Counted from the stretch's first letter, positions 42,292-49,760 are shown. The stretch is DNA of 64,000 nucleotides from an uncultured Prevotellaceae bacterium (GCA_900318255.1 ONJX01000008.1:32070-96069); one strand, 5' to 3'. Translations and numbers: made by a program. The notes: generated by a model from the sequence alone, not told the origin.

Positions 42292-43488
42292 TTACTTAGC
42301 CTTTACAACATCCTCGTAGCAGATGTGCTCGCTCTTGATGAGCTGTGGGTTGGTCTTATCGTTGGCAAGCTTCTCGCAGAATGTGAGCATCTTTTTGCAC
42401 ACCTTGGTCAAGTCCTCGACACTTAGAGTGCGTCCCTCATTGGACCACCACATGGAGATTACCTCGGCAAACCCCTCGGGGTTGAGCACAGTGATTTTCT
42501 TCTTTACCGAGGATTTGGGCTGATAGGTCGCCACCTCGGCAGTCGCCTGCTGGTCGAAGAGGTTTCCCACCTCGGCTGCTGCACGTCGCATTTCGGCTGC
42601 TGCACGTTCCTGCTGCTCACGCACGGCTTGCTCCTGAGCACGTCGTGCCTGCTCGGCTGCCTCACGCTCGGCCATTTCACGACGGATGCGCTCGGCCTCC
42701 TCGGCGTTGGCCTTAGCCATGGCCTCCAGCTGCTGGCGTCGTGATGGCATGCGGTCGAGGTATTCCTGGCGGAAGCTGACAATCTGCTCAGCAATCTGCT
42801 CGGCAATGTCTCCAGCGCAGGAGTTTTGTACATCTCCCCAGATGTGAGTGCACTCACCTTTGCCCAGCATGGCGTTGAAAGGGACGACGGGACGCACGTC
42901 TTCAAGACTGACTTGTGCGACAAAATTTTTCAGTTTGTCGTAGGACTCGCTATAGTTGTCGAGGGTGGTAGCATTGTAGATTGCCTTGATCTTGTTAATC
43001 ACATCGGCCGCTGTCTCGTTAGCGGCGCGTCGGATCGCCTCTTCACAGTCGAGGCGATACTGTTGGCGAGCCTGTGCAATCTGCTGCTGCCGCAGCGCCT
43101 CGGCGCGTCGCCGTTCTTCCTCGGCTCGCTTGGCGGCAGCGTAGGTGTTGCGCTGCTGTTGCAGCTTGTGGGCCACGGTGCCAGCCTTGGCGGGGTCGAT
43201 GTCATTCTCCAGAGAGGTGAACTCGGCGCGGATGGTGTCGAATAGCTTGGTGAGCGGTGAGCGTCGTTCGTTCATCTTCTTAACGGTCTTGCGAGCCTTC
43301 TCAATGAAAGTTGCTGCTTGCTGGTCGAGCTCGTCGGTCATGCCTTGCTCGGTGATTTGCCGCAGCAGCGCATTGCCGAAGGCGTTGCACTTCTCGGTTG
43401 AGGACACATTCTTATTGTACACTTTAGGAGTGTCGGCAATGAGAATGTCAACATTCTCGCTTTTGATGATAGTTAATTGTTTGCTCAT
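42292..43488 (-). CDS. Coiled-coil phage protein between RecT and the nuclease
   Basis: This 398-residue protein has a long central coiled coil rich in Glu, Arg, Gln and Ala (EEERRRAEALRQQQ, then AEREAAEQARRAQEQ). The N- and C-terminal parts are globular and the C-terminus has WWSNEGRTLSVEDL. Genes of this type often sit within RecE/RecT-like cassettes, so it may be an accessory factor. I know no activity for it. Confidence 0.7.
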   Translation of the reverse strand: MSKQLTIIKSENVDILIADTPKVYNKNVSSTEKCNAFGNALLRQITEQGMTDELDQQAATFIEKARKTVKKMNERRSPLTKLFDTIRAEFTSLENDIDPAKAGTVAHKLQQQRNTYAAAKRAEEERRRAEALRQQQIAQARQQYRLDCEEAIRRAANETAADVINKIKAIYNATTLDNYSESYDKLKNFVAQVSLEDVRPVVPFNAMLGKGECTHIWGDVQNSCAGDIAEQIAEQIVSFRQEYLDRMPSRRQQLEAMAKANAEEAERIRREMAEREAAEQARRAQEQAVREQQERAAAEMRRAAAEVGNLFDQQATAEVATYQPKSSVKKKITVLNPEGFAEVISMWWSNEGRTLSVEDLTKVCKKMLTFCEKLANDKTNPQLIKSEHICYEDVVKAK

Positions 43489-43598
43489 AGTTTTGTTGAT
43501 TATATTGTTAGTAAAAAAATGATTTTCGGTGGAAACCTTGCGAAGCTCACGGCGGGCAAGGCAAAGGTCATTCTGGATTGCAATTTAATGAAAGTAGT

Positions 43599-43677
43599 CA
43601 CCATGCCAGGAGTCGGACCCGGCTTCGCCTCAACGCTGTGCGCCCCTGCCTTATCCGAGCCGCAGGGCAGCATGGTG
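43599..43677 (-). ncRNA. tRNA-like structured element
   Basis: On the minus strand, CACCATG and CATGGTG form a perfect 7-bp acceptor-like stem 79 nt apart. Directly inside lies a T-arm-like CCGGG-tccgact-CCTGG. A GG-containing D-arm-like region follows the 5' strand, but no canonical anticodon arm is found. Frames are open on both strands, but I favour a structured RNA in the leader of the coiled-coil gene. Confidence 0.5.
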
Positions 43678-43681
43678 GGTA

Positions 43682-43716
43682 AAAACCGCCCTGCTCTCAC
43701 GAGTGGAGACGGTTTT
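43682..43716 (-). terminator. Possible terminator between recT and the tRNA-like element
   Basis: On the minus strand, AAAACCG and CGGTTTT enclose an inner CTC-rich hairpin, and the unit ends in a T run. It lies 30 bases after the recT stop and may attenuate readthrough into the tRNA-like element. Confidence 0.5.
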
Positions 43717-43745
43717 CAACTAAAAAGGAATGTAATAAATTGATG

Positions 43746-44702
43746 TCAGAATGTGTCGTCGTTGTCGTCGCCATAGCCAGTGGCAGGGTCAACCGTGACC
43801 CCAGCCGAGAAGTCGGGTTGAGGGGCGAACGACTCGGGCTCGGGGGCGGCCTGTGGTTGGTCGTTGACACCATAGATGTCGTCGATCTCGGGCTGCGGCT
43901 CATCGACCACCTCGCTCTCCATGGCAGTGTACTTGCCGATGCGCACCTTAGGATAGGTCTTGAAGGCGTGCTTGATGCACTTTGCCATCAAGAAGGCAGG
44001 GTCGATGCTTCCATGGTTGGAAACATAAAGCTCGTTGGGGTTCTTGACCCACTGGTGTGCATCCTTATCCCAATAGCGGTTGTTCTCTTCGCTGTAGCCT
44101 TGCAGTCGCTTCCAGTCTTCCTCAAGCATCACACCATAGTCGATGGTGCCGTCGGCACGAGTGATGCGCATGTAGCAAGCGACTATTTTGGACTTGTGGG
44201 GGATGTTGCAGGTGTAGGAGACTGTCTTGCGTCCGTCGGTGTCGCTGAACGAGAAGCTGTCCTCCTCATAGACGAGGACAGGGTTGTCGGCATGACGTAT
44301 CTGTCCTGCACGTGTTCGCAGCACCAACTCTCCGTAGCCCGAGACGGTGAGCCGTAGGCGAGGCTCATAGACTTTGTTGCCGTTGCGGTCGATGCCAACG
44401 CTCACTTTTCTTCCCTGCAGATAGCACAGTGCGCGTGTGCCTGGCTCAAGAGAGAGTCCCGACACGGCGAGGTCGATGAACGAGCAGAAGATGCTGAACT
44501 TGGTGGTCTTCTGCAGTTTGTCGTTCTCGGACAGGATGCGGTTGAAGAAGATGGACTCGCGCTCGTAGGCTGCATCGCCTGTGCCAGCTCCCCATAGTGT
44601 GTCGTGGATGGTGATGAAGCGCTGCTTAACGAGGTCATGTTTCACGATGTCGAGCGGATTAAGGCTGTTGATCTGCTCGACGGTAATTGCGATGTTACTC
44701 AT
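43746..44702 (-). CDS. recT: RecT-family single-strand annealing protein
   Basis: In this 318-residue protein, ESIFFNRILSENDKLQK, followed by CSFIDLAVSGLSLEPGTRALCYL and then YGELVLRTRAGQI, is the RecT core order. It anneals complementary single strands in phage recombination. The acidic C-terminal ~60 residues (EVVDEPQPEIDDIYG, then GDDNDDTF) are a tail typical of proteins that bind SSB or regulate DNA binding. It is the first gene after the tRNA-like region and its terminator. Confidence 0.88.
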   Translation of the reverse strand: MSNIAITVEQINSLNPLDIVKHDLVKQRFITIHDTLWGAGTGDAAYERESIFFNRILSENDKLQKTTKFSIFCSFIDLAVSGLSLEPGTRALCYLQGRKVSVGIDRNGNKVYEPRLRLTVSGYGELVLRTRAGQIRHADNPVLVYEEDSFSFSDTDGRKTVSYTCNIPHKSKIVACYMRITRADGTIDYGVMLEEDWKRLQGYSEENNRYWDKDAHQWVKNPNELYVSNHGSIDPAFLMAKCIKHAFKTYPKVRIGKYTAMESEVVDEPQPEIDDIYGVNDQPQAAPEPESFAPQPDFSAGVTVDPATGYGDDNDDTF

Positions 44703-44736
44703 AATAGTGTTGATTTAGATGTTAGTGGCTTTGTTT

Positions 44737-44770
44737 AGAAAAAGAGGGCGGGCCATTACAACTCGCCCTC
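44737..44770 (-). terminator. Terminator of the tRNA-like RNA locus
   Basis: On the minus strand, GAGGGCG and CGCCCTC form a perfect 7-bp stem followed by TTTTTC. It ends transcripts that carry the two tRNA-like folds before recT. Confidence 0.75.
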
Positions 44771-44823
44771 ATATCAACAATAATCATGAGCCAAAGCCAT
44801 TACTCATGTTTTGTTTCTTTAGG

Positions 44824-44891
44824 TTGGCGTGCAGGACTCGAACCTGCGACCTTGGGTGTGCCCATGCTCTAACCAACTGAGCTAACGCCAA
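44824..44891 (-). tRNA. tRNA-like element with a shrunken anticodon arm (probably not decoding)
   Basis: On the minus strand the order is TTGGCGT acceptor, TA, D-arm GCTC-AGTTGGTTA-GAGC, then TGGG-CACA-CCCA, variable AGGTC, T-arm GCAGG-TTCGAGT-CCTGC, and ACGCCAA. All stems pair perfectly, but the anticodon arm has 12 bases instead of 17 and a 4-nt loop, so it cannot read codons normally. It is most likely a pseudo-tRNA or tRNA mimic. Confidence 0.6.
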
Positions 44892-45081
44892 CGGGGTTAC
44901 TATATAATTGGCAGCTCTGGGCGCTACCCCAGATTGAAAAGCCATGCTTACTTGCCTGTAGTGTCACATGATCGCCTGTCGTGAACGTGTGGGTGGTTGC
45001 TGCCTGTAGCCCAGTAACTCGGTGCCTTGGCAGCTATGGTGCTGCCACACCGTCACTTCATGTGAACTTGCTTATAGTAGA

Positions 45082-45152
45082 AGCACAGGCGGGACTCGAA
45101 CCCGCAACCCGGCGCTCTCTTAGCGCCGCTCTGACCATTGAGTTACTGTGCT
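45082..45152 (-). tRNA. tRNA-like element, non-standard anticodon loop
   Basis: The order is AGCACAG acceptor, TA, a D-arm with one mismatch (ACTC...GAGC), GGCGC-TAAGAGA-GCGCC, GGGTT, T-arm GCGGG-TTCGAGT-CCCGC and CTGTGCT. The stems are strong, but loop position 33 is A rather than T and position 26 is missing. It may be degenerate or a mimic. The 190 bases between this element and 44891 hold small hairpins and no gene that I can support. Confidence 0.6.
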
Positions 45153-45189
45153 TGCCTCAAAACAATGAAAAAGTTACCTATTGAATTGC

Positions 45190-45384
45190 TTAGTAGTATC
45201 TTTTCCACAGGGCGAGGAGGTCGCGGCCGAGGTAGCGCCGCTGGTAGCCCTTGTTGAGACGGACGGCGACGTAGCCTGCCGCCTCGTATCGCCTAAGGGT
45301 TCGGCGGTCTATGCCAAGCAGCTTAGCCGCCTGGACCACGCCGTAGGAACCGTTGGGTGATATATTTGGCTGTGTGGGTGTCAT
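45190..45384 (-). CDS. MerR-type small HTH protein, possible excisionase
   Basis: In this 64-residue protein, GVVQAAKLLGIDRRTLRRYEAAGYV is a MerR/excisionase-like winged HTH, followed by a basic tail. Such proteins act as phage Xis or regulators. It overlaps the next membrane protein gene by four bases. Excision is inferred from the fold only. Confidence 0.75.
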   Translation of the reverse strand: MTPTQPNISPNGSYGVVQAAKLLGIDRRTLRRYEAAGYVAVRLNKGYQRRYLGRDLLALWKRYY

Positions 45385-45602
45385 TGCGCGTCGAAGATGT
45401 TGAGTTCGTTGATTAAGCCTTTTCTGCCCCAGTGCTGGGAGAGGCGGTAGCAGCCGTAAGCCAGGGCGAAGCCCGTGAGCTTGGTGATGAGCAGTGCCGT
45501 GAGGCTGGCGCTCTCGCTGAGGATGAGCAGCATCGCCACGGTGGCGAGAGCTGCAAGGGCGTCGATGCGCCAGTTGGTGAGAAGTTGGAGGTAAGGTTTC
45601 AT
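45381..45602 (-). CDS. Small membrane protein
   Basis: This 73-residue protein has hydrophobic segments at about 14-30 and 34-52 and a hydrophilic C-terminus. It overlaps the HTH gene. The function is unknown; it could be an accessory early membrane protein. Confidence 0.6.
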   Translation of the reverse strand: MKPYLQLLTNWRIDALAALATVAMLLILSESASLTALLITKLTGFALAYGCYRLSQHWGRKGLINELNIFDAQ

Positions 45603-45614
45603 AGTGGTTGATGT

Positions 45615-45950
45615 TTAGTTGTTGATACCCATTGCATCCTTAATCTCTTGCGCCTTGTCTTTAGGGATGTAGCGTTTTGTGAGCTCGCCTGCGTGCTTAC
45701 CGGTCTTCGCCATCTTGTAGTAGTATAGCCCGCCTTTGGCACCCATGTAGATGTCGTAGGTGCCTTCCTCGTCTTCCCATTGTGCGCCGATAGCGACGTC
45801 GGGCTGCTTCTCCTTGGTGGTGGTTGACTTGGTGGTGCGCTCAATGCTGAATGTGTTACCGTTGCGTACCAGGTTACCTTTCTCGGTTGTCTCGCCGAAG
45901 CAGGTTGCGGTGGCGAGCACGATTGCGATTGTGATGAATAACTTTCTCAT
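45615..45950 (-). CDS. Secreted small protein
   Basis: This 111-residue protein has a clear signal peptide (MRKLFITIAIVLATATCFGE), followed by a Thr/Lys-rich linker and a compact strand-rich domain (DIYMGAKGGLYYYKMA). No catalytic motif is visible. Export by an early phage gene suggests an envelope or lysogenic-conversion role, which is inferred. Confidence 0.7.
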   Translation of the reverse strand: MRKLFITIAIVLATATCFGETTEKGNLVRNGNTFSIERTTKSTTTKEKQPDVAIGAQWEDEEGTYDIYMGAKGGLYYYKMAKTGKHAGELTKRYIPKDKAQEIKDAMGINN

Positions 45951-45971
45951 GATGTTTTATTGTTGATGATG

Positions 45972-46109
45972 TTAATTGTTGCAGGGTGGTTCTTTGCTCA
46001 GCTCTACCATGCGTCGGATCTGTGTGCAGTAGCGGCCGTTGATGGTGTTGCGCCCCTTGACACAGACGCGGCAGTATTGGTTGCAGGGGGATGTGTACTT
46101 TTCCATCAT
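45972..46109 (-). CDS. Short Cys-rich protein, 45 residues
   Basis: The frame starts MMEKYTSPCNQYCRVCVKG and its ATG overlaps the previous stop (ATGA), implying coupling. Six cysteines, in CNQYCRVC and later YC and PC, suggest a zinc-binding mini-protein. Confidence 0.55.
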   Translation of the reverse strand: MMEKYTSPCNQYCRVCVKGRNTINGRYCTQIRRMVELSKEPPCNN

Positions 46110-46297
46110 GCTGTGCGGGTTACTTCAAGCCTGTTCAGCTCACGGTTAATAGCGGTCGCATATCGGCGACCTGGGAGTTCAAGATGCATGAGGCTGATGG
46201 TTGCTCGGACATTGTTTGTCCTTGTCAGCGGGAACACCAGCATGTCACCACATTCCATGCGTCTCAAAGCGGGTTTTATTTCTCTTTTTTCTTCCAT
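46106..46297 (-). CDS. First gene of the early operon, unknown
   Basis: This 63-residue basic protein (RTNNVRATISLMHLELPGRRYATAIN) sits directly downstream of the divergent operator region. It is the first product of the minus-strand early operon, which fits an early regulator or host-takeover peptide. I recognise no family. Confidence 0.65.
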   Translation of the reverse strand: MEEKREIKPALRRMECGDMLVFPLTRTNNVRATISLMHLELPGRRYATAINRELNRLEVTRTA

Positions 46298-46350
46298 AAT
46301 TTCAGGTCATTTTCTTGCCGTTAAGCAATTAATTAATTAACTTTACGGTG

Positions 46351-46381
46351 CAAAGTAAAATAAAATTTTACTAATAGACAA
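46351..46381 (-). promoter_or_regulatory. Early promoter with operator palindrome
   Basis: The minus strand reads TTG, 21 bases, then TACTTTG, a near match to the Bacteroidetes promoter. A perfect palindrome AGTAAAAT-AAA-ATTTTACT (46354-46372) lies between the boxes, a natural binding site for the repressor encoded next to it. A second imperfect inverted repeat (TTGCCGT/ACGGTGCAA) lies just downstream. Confidence 0.6.
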
Positions 46382-46416
46382 ATATTTTTTCACTTTTTTC
46401 AAAAATAATTTGACTT

Positions 46417-46788
46417 ATGTTTAATATTGGCTTGAAAATAAAGGAGTTAATGGGTCAAGAAAAAATTGACGCACCAGAGTTGGCAAAGCGCATAGGAAAA
46501 ACTAAGCAAGCGGTTTATGCAATGCTTGACAAAGAAGATATAAACACAGCAGTGCTAAGAGACATATCTAAGGTCTTTAATGTCCCTATCACATTCTTCT
46601 TTGGAGACAGTAGTCAAGAAAATGTTGACCTATTGAAAAAAGAAATTCAATCATTAAAGGACGAGGTGCAAAGGCTACGTGAACTAAAACTACCTGAAAG
46701 AAATGACAAGGCACTTGATGTGAGCATGAAGTTTTTTGAGGCGGCAAAAGAAATGTTTTCGTTTTATAGTCAGATGAAAGGAGAATGA
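46417..46788 (+). CDS. cI-like repressor (XRE-type HTH)
   Basis: This 123-residue protein has an N-terminal HTH (IDAPELAKRIGKTKQAVYAMLDKED, then FNVPITFFFG) of the XRE type, followed by a coiled-coil-like segment (LLKKEIQSLKDEVQRLREL) for dimerisation. It has no peptidase domain, so it is not a LexA-type self-cleaving repressor. It diverges from the early operon across the operator palindrome, the classic layout of a lysogeny switch. Confidence 0.82.
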   Translation: MFNIGLKIKELMGQEKIDAPELAKRIGKTKQAVYAMLDKEDINTAVLRDISKVFNVPITFFFGDSSQENVDLLKKEIQSLKDEVQRLRELKLPERNDKALDVSMKFFEAAKEMFSFYSQMKGE

Positions 46789-46863
46789 AAGAAAACGCCG
46801 AAACTACTTTTGTGTTTGGAGAGAACAAAATTGAAATAATGGATAAATAACTACTTTCATAAA

Positions 46864-47241
46864 ATGCGAATTAGATTAGGACAAGAATATGATGTTATTG
46901 AATCAGCAACTGTCATTACTCATGATGACAAAGATGTGTCATTCAAGATTGATGAATTGACAATACGTTTTATTTTTAAAGTTGACAAGTCAAATGAAGA
47001 TACTTCTTTATCTTCTGAGATAGTTGACAATAAAACCCTGAACTTGATATTGACTAATTATAACAATCCATTAGGCCAGGGATTATTAAGACCAGTTGAA
47101 CTTGGTTCATATAATGGAGACCGTTTATTGATATCATTTATGATTTATAGCCTAAATGATACTGGCGCAAAAACAATACATGTCACTTTTTTAAGTAGAA
47201 AAAAACTTCCTAACAATGAGCAAAAAGAGTCCAAACAATAA
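46864..47241 (+). CDS. DUF6864-like protein in accessory block
   Basis: This 125-residue strand-rich protein (DELTIRFIFKVDKSNE, then NYNNPLGQGLL) resembles, from memory, DUF6864. The sequence is A/T-rich compared with the phage body, pointing to recent acquisition. The frame overlaps the next membrane protein gene by 26 bases. The pairing with a two-TM protein suggests a functional module, possibly superinfection exclusion or defence. That role is inference. Confidence 0.65.
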   Translation: MRIRLGQEYDVIESATVITHDDKDVSFKIDELTIRFIFKVDKSNEDTSLSSEIVDNKTLNLILTNYNNPLGQGLLRPVELGSYNGDRLLISFMIYSLNDTGAKTIHVTFLSRKKLPNNEQKESKQ

Positions 47242-47656
47242 ATCTCATGCACATAATTCGTCTTTTGATAACCCTGTAATTAATTCACAGGACATTTATG
47301 AGGGTGGAGGTTTTTCGCAAATTAACACTAAAGATTTACTTAATAATGAAGTTGCCATTAAGCAACTGATTAATGATCATAATAGTAAGGCAAAAGAATT
47401 AGAAAAATCTAAAGCTTTGGTTTCAAAATTACAATCTGATTTAGAATACCAAAAGACATCACCTGTTTTTGCTAGTTTTTCTGCCGTTTTTAATGTTGTT
47501 GGTTCTATTCTTATTGCTATCGGGAGTAGCTTTTTAGCAAATGCCAGTAATAATATTCCAAAATGGCTTATAGGTTTAGGTGGGATTCTTGTTTTATTTG
47601 GCAATCTAATGACTATTATTCACGGAAGGATACATGGTTGGGTCAACAAAAGCTAA
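47216..47656 (+). CDS. Two-TM accessory membrane protein
   Basis: This 146-residue protein has a low-complexity N-terminus, a helical segment (DHNSKAKELEKSKALVSKL) and two hydrophobic helices at about 83-104 and 113-134. It overlaps the DUF6864-like gene, so the two are co-expressed. A two-helix membrane effector next to a soluble partner is a common plan for phage exclusion or abortive systems. I do not recognise the family. Confidence 0.7.
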   Translation: MSKKSPNNKSHAHNSSFDNPVINSQDIYEGGGFSQINTKDLLNNEVAIKQLINDHNSKAKELEKSKALVSKLQSDLEYQKTSPVFASFSAVFNVVGSILIAIGSSFLANASNNIPKWLIGLGGILVLFGNLMTIIHGRIHGWVNKS

Positions 47657-47682
47657 GTAGTAACGATTAATCTTTAGTGGAC

Positions 47683-48375
47683 ATGAAGCACATAGAAATT
47701 ATCATAGGCGGTCGATATGATGTAGTTGACGATCAAGGCACTCGGCATAGTGTTGAGGTGCTTCGTGACAATGGCAACGGGACGCTGATGGTGCGTGTTG
47801 ACGCTGCCGATGAGCCTCAGCCGATGGTGAAGGCTCAGCTTGAGGAGCTGCTATCTAATTCTCCTTCAGATGGTGCTTATGCCGTTCACTCAGGCAAAAT
47901 AGCCAAAGATGAGTTGAGCAAAGGCAAGAACAGCTCAAATAAGAAAGAACTAAATGATATTTCTAAAGACAATCGAAAAACAACAAAGAAAGGCATCACA
48001 AGAGAAGGCATTATTGGCTGTTTAAGCTGGTTGTTGATTTTAGGGCTTCCCGTATTAATTGGTTGGTCTATATCTTATTGCAGCAAACGAGATGTCAAAC
48101 AACCGAAGCAAACAATTAAGTCTAAAACAAAAAGCACCAGCACACAACCGGATAGAGAAATAGAACAATTTGTCATTACATCAGCAGACGACAGTGTATT
48201 TCACTATTCAACTGCATGCAGCCAATTAGGCATTTCTCCATATCTTTCAAATGAATATATTGAACGCAAGGTAGGGAAATGGATGTGCCGTGAGTGTGGC
48301 ATTAAAGAGGCAGAATTTCTTATTCATAAGGAAGAATATTTAAATGATTTAAGGGAGCTTGATAGCATTCATTAG
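47683..48375 (+). CDS. Membrane-anchored protein with C-terminal Cys motif
   Basis: The ATG at 47683 (MKHIEIII; GTG at 47677 is an alternative) gives 230 residues. The N-terminal domain is strand-rich. A Lys/Ser-rich linker leads to a TM helix at about 110-128. The outer C-terminal domain has FHYSTACSQLG and MCRECG, the same H...C...CxxC plan as the next gene. It may bind metal in the periplasm. Envelope modification by the prophage is inferred. Confidence 0.7.
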   Translation: MKHIEIIIGGRYDVVDDQGTRHSVEVLRDNGNGTLMVRVDAADEPQPMVKAQLEELLSNSPSDGAYAVHSGKIAKDELSKGKNSSNKKELNDISKDNRKTTKKGITREGIIGCLSWLLILGLPVLIGWSISYCSKRDVKQPKQTIKSKTKSTSTQPDREIEQFVITSADDSVFHYSTACSQLGISPYLSNEYIERKVGKWMCRECGIKEAEFLIHKEEYLNDLRELDSIH

Positions 48376-48383
48376 CATAACCA

Positions 48384-48650
48384 ATGAGAACTATATTAAT
48401 AACATCTATCCTTTTACTGCTAATGGCGTGCTCCAACGGCAACCACGAGCAAAGGCAAGAAAAAATCCATGTCGCCACCGTTGCGATGAGCGACACGGTT
48501 TACATCTGCGACAGCGAGGGAGCCAAGCGTTTTCACGCCTCCGATACCTGCAAGGGCTTGTCGAACTGCGGTAGCGACATTATAGCACTGACTCGTGAGG
48601 ATGCCGAGGACACAGGACGAACTTATTGCCACAAATGCTATGAACGATAA
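48384..48650 (+). CDS. Lipoprotein of the same Cys-motif family
   Basis: This 88-residue protein has a signal peptide with lipobox LLMACSN (C16). The mature part carries VYICDSEGAKRFHASDTC and TYCHKC, a short domain shared with the C-terminus of the previous protein. It is likely a small envelope lipoprotein of the phage. Confidence 0.75.
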   Translation: MRTILITSILLLLMACSNGNHEQRQEKIHVATVAMSDTVYICDSEGAKRFHASDTCKGLSNCGSDIIALTREDAEDTGRTYCHKCYER

Positions 48651-48861
48651 CAACGACATAAAGGCGGCGATCCTGGCAAAGGTCAATCACGACATGCGTG
48701 AGCGTGACAAGGCAGTGCGGTCTATCTGGTATGCCATGGAGGGCAAGATGCTCTCCGAGCAAGATAGACTGTACAGAATGGGTATCAACGTCGAGGCTAA
48801 AGAATTGATGAGAGAGTTGATGGCTCTCATGCAGGAGTCTATTGAGAGTGAAACCGACTAA
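48640..48861 (+). CDS. Small acidic phage protein, last gene before att
   Basis: The ATG at 48640 (MNDNNDIKAAIL) gives 73 residues, with the start inside the end of the lipoprotein gene. It is helical and charged. No domain is recognised. Confidence 0.6.
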   Translation: MNDNNDIKAAILAKVNHDMRERDKAVRSIWYAMEGKMLSEQDRLYRMGINVEAKELMRELMALMQESIESETD

Positions 48862-48934
48862 CGAGCGACAAATTAAATTAAAAATAAAATAATATAAATT
48901 GACAATCAATTACTTATGAGGAGAAAGAAAATTT

Positions 48935-48990
48935 CTGGAAAGCGTGTAACCGTCACAAGCGGTTCCCGAGTTCGAATCTCGGTCACTCCG
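48935..48990 (+). other. Right attachment site: 3' half of tRNA-Ser(GGA)
   Basis: The sequence begins in an anticodon loop (CT-GGA-AA) and continues with the 3' stem GCGTG, a long class II variable arm (AACCG...CGGTT), a T-arm (CCGAG-TTCGAAT-CTCGG) and acceptor strand TCACTCC-G. No matching 5' half lies upstream. This is the scar left when a tyrosine recombinase integrates at a tRNA anticodon loop. The complete tRNA-Ser should lie at the other prophage end, left of the window. Confidence 0.85.
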
Positions 48991-48996
48991 CTCAGC

Positions 48997-49046
48997 AAAA
49001 AAACAATGCAGAACCTTGAGTGGCAAGGCTCTGCATTGTTTTTTTA
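48997..49046 (+). terminator. Native terminator of the host tRNA-Ser gene
   Basis: A long stem (ACAATGCAGA...TCTGCATTGT extended on both sides) is followed by seven Ts, just after the tRNA acceptor strand. It marks the first clearly chromosomal sequence. Confidence 0.8.
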
Positions 49047-49062
49047 TCGGCAATCAGCACAG

Positions 49063-49587
49063 TTACTCTGCTTTGAACGATTTGATCACCGACTCTAGGT
49101 CTTTTTCAAATTTGTCTTTCTTGTCGGCAGGATAAGTCATGTCAATCATGTATTTCTTGCCGTTCTTCTGAAGCTCATAGTGAGCACGAAGTCCAAACTC
49201 GTCTTGACTCTTTGACACATAAGAGATGTCGTCAATCTTCTTAATCTCGGCGCCTTCGCTCAAAGTCTTGCTCATCTCAATGCCCTGGTCTATTGACTTC
49301 TCGGGAGTCATGTCACCGAGGTAGTTCATCTCACTGCAAGTGGCGTCGATCATGCACCCATCGGCAAGGAACAGCTTGCCACCGCGCGATTTCTCCATCT
49401 CGGCATCGTTGTTCTGCTGCTTAAAGCCCTCGGGAAGGACTACCGAGTAACCAAAGTCCTTGTTCTCATACTTTACTCCCTCGATGTTCTCCTCGCTTGC
49501 ATCAGAACCCGATTTCTTGTCACCGCCACAGCCGACGAACAGCACCACTGCAACAATCGACATTAAAAACAATAATGATTTTTTCAT
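49063..49587 (-). CDS. Host lipoprotein, unknown function
   Basis: The ATG at 49587 (MKKSLLFLMSIVAVVLFVGC) gives 174 residues with lipobox LFVGC and a Gly/Lys/Asp-rich linker. The mature domain is strand-rich with amphipathic helices. A good promoter lies upstream on the minus strand. It is the first host gene beyond the prophage end. Confidence 0.8.
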   Translation of the reverse strand: MKKSLLFLMSIVAVVLFVGCGGDKKSGSDASEENIEGVKYENKDFGYSVVLPEGFKQQNNDAEMEKSRGGKLFLADGCMIDATCSEMNYLGDMTPEKSIDQGIEMSKTLSEGAEIKKIDDISYVSKSQDEFGLRAHYELQKNGKKYMIDMTYPADKKDKFEKDLESVIKSFKAE

Positions 49588-49620
49588 AATAAAAACTAAG
49601 ATTAGAATTAATAATAATTG

Positions 49621-49650
49621 CAAATTTACTCATTTTCTCTCAAAAAGCAA
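49621..49650 (-). promoter_or_regulatory. Promoter of the lipoprotein gene
   Basis: The minus strand has TTG, 19 bases, then TAAATTTG, a full match to the Bacteroidetes promoter. Confidence 0.65.
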
Positions 49651-49702
49651 CCAACAGATTAAAAAAATTGTTCAATAATTGAGTTTTTTACTAAATGTGA
49701 AC

Positions 49703-49760
49703 AAATTAGGCGGAACCTCCGAAAGCAAAAATAAAAAACTTCGTTTTTCATTTTGTGTTT
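49703..49760. repeat. 58-bp promoter-region repeat, copy 1
   Basis: It is identical to copy 2 at 49853-49910 and includes the hairpin AAAAAACTTCGTTTTT. Copy 1 is not followed by a working -7 box. Confidence 0.75.

Noticed and set aside
43477..43743. Open frames on both strands over the tRNA-like element
   Set aside because: Both strands are open over the same bases and the DNA has strong stem structure, so a structured RNA is more likely than two genes. I keep coding as a possibility only.
44892..45081. A third tRNA between the two tRNA-like elements
   Set aside because: Only isolated hairpins (such as TCTGGG/CCCAGA) are found, with no T-arm or acceptor pairing.
48916..49098. 60-residue frame at the prophage end
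   Set aside because: It runs through the tRNA 3' half and its terminator and cannot be a natural gene.
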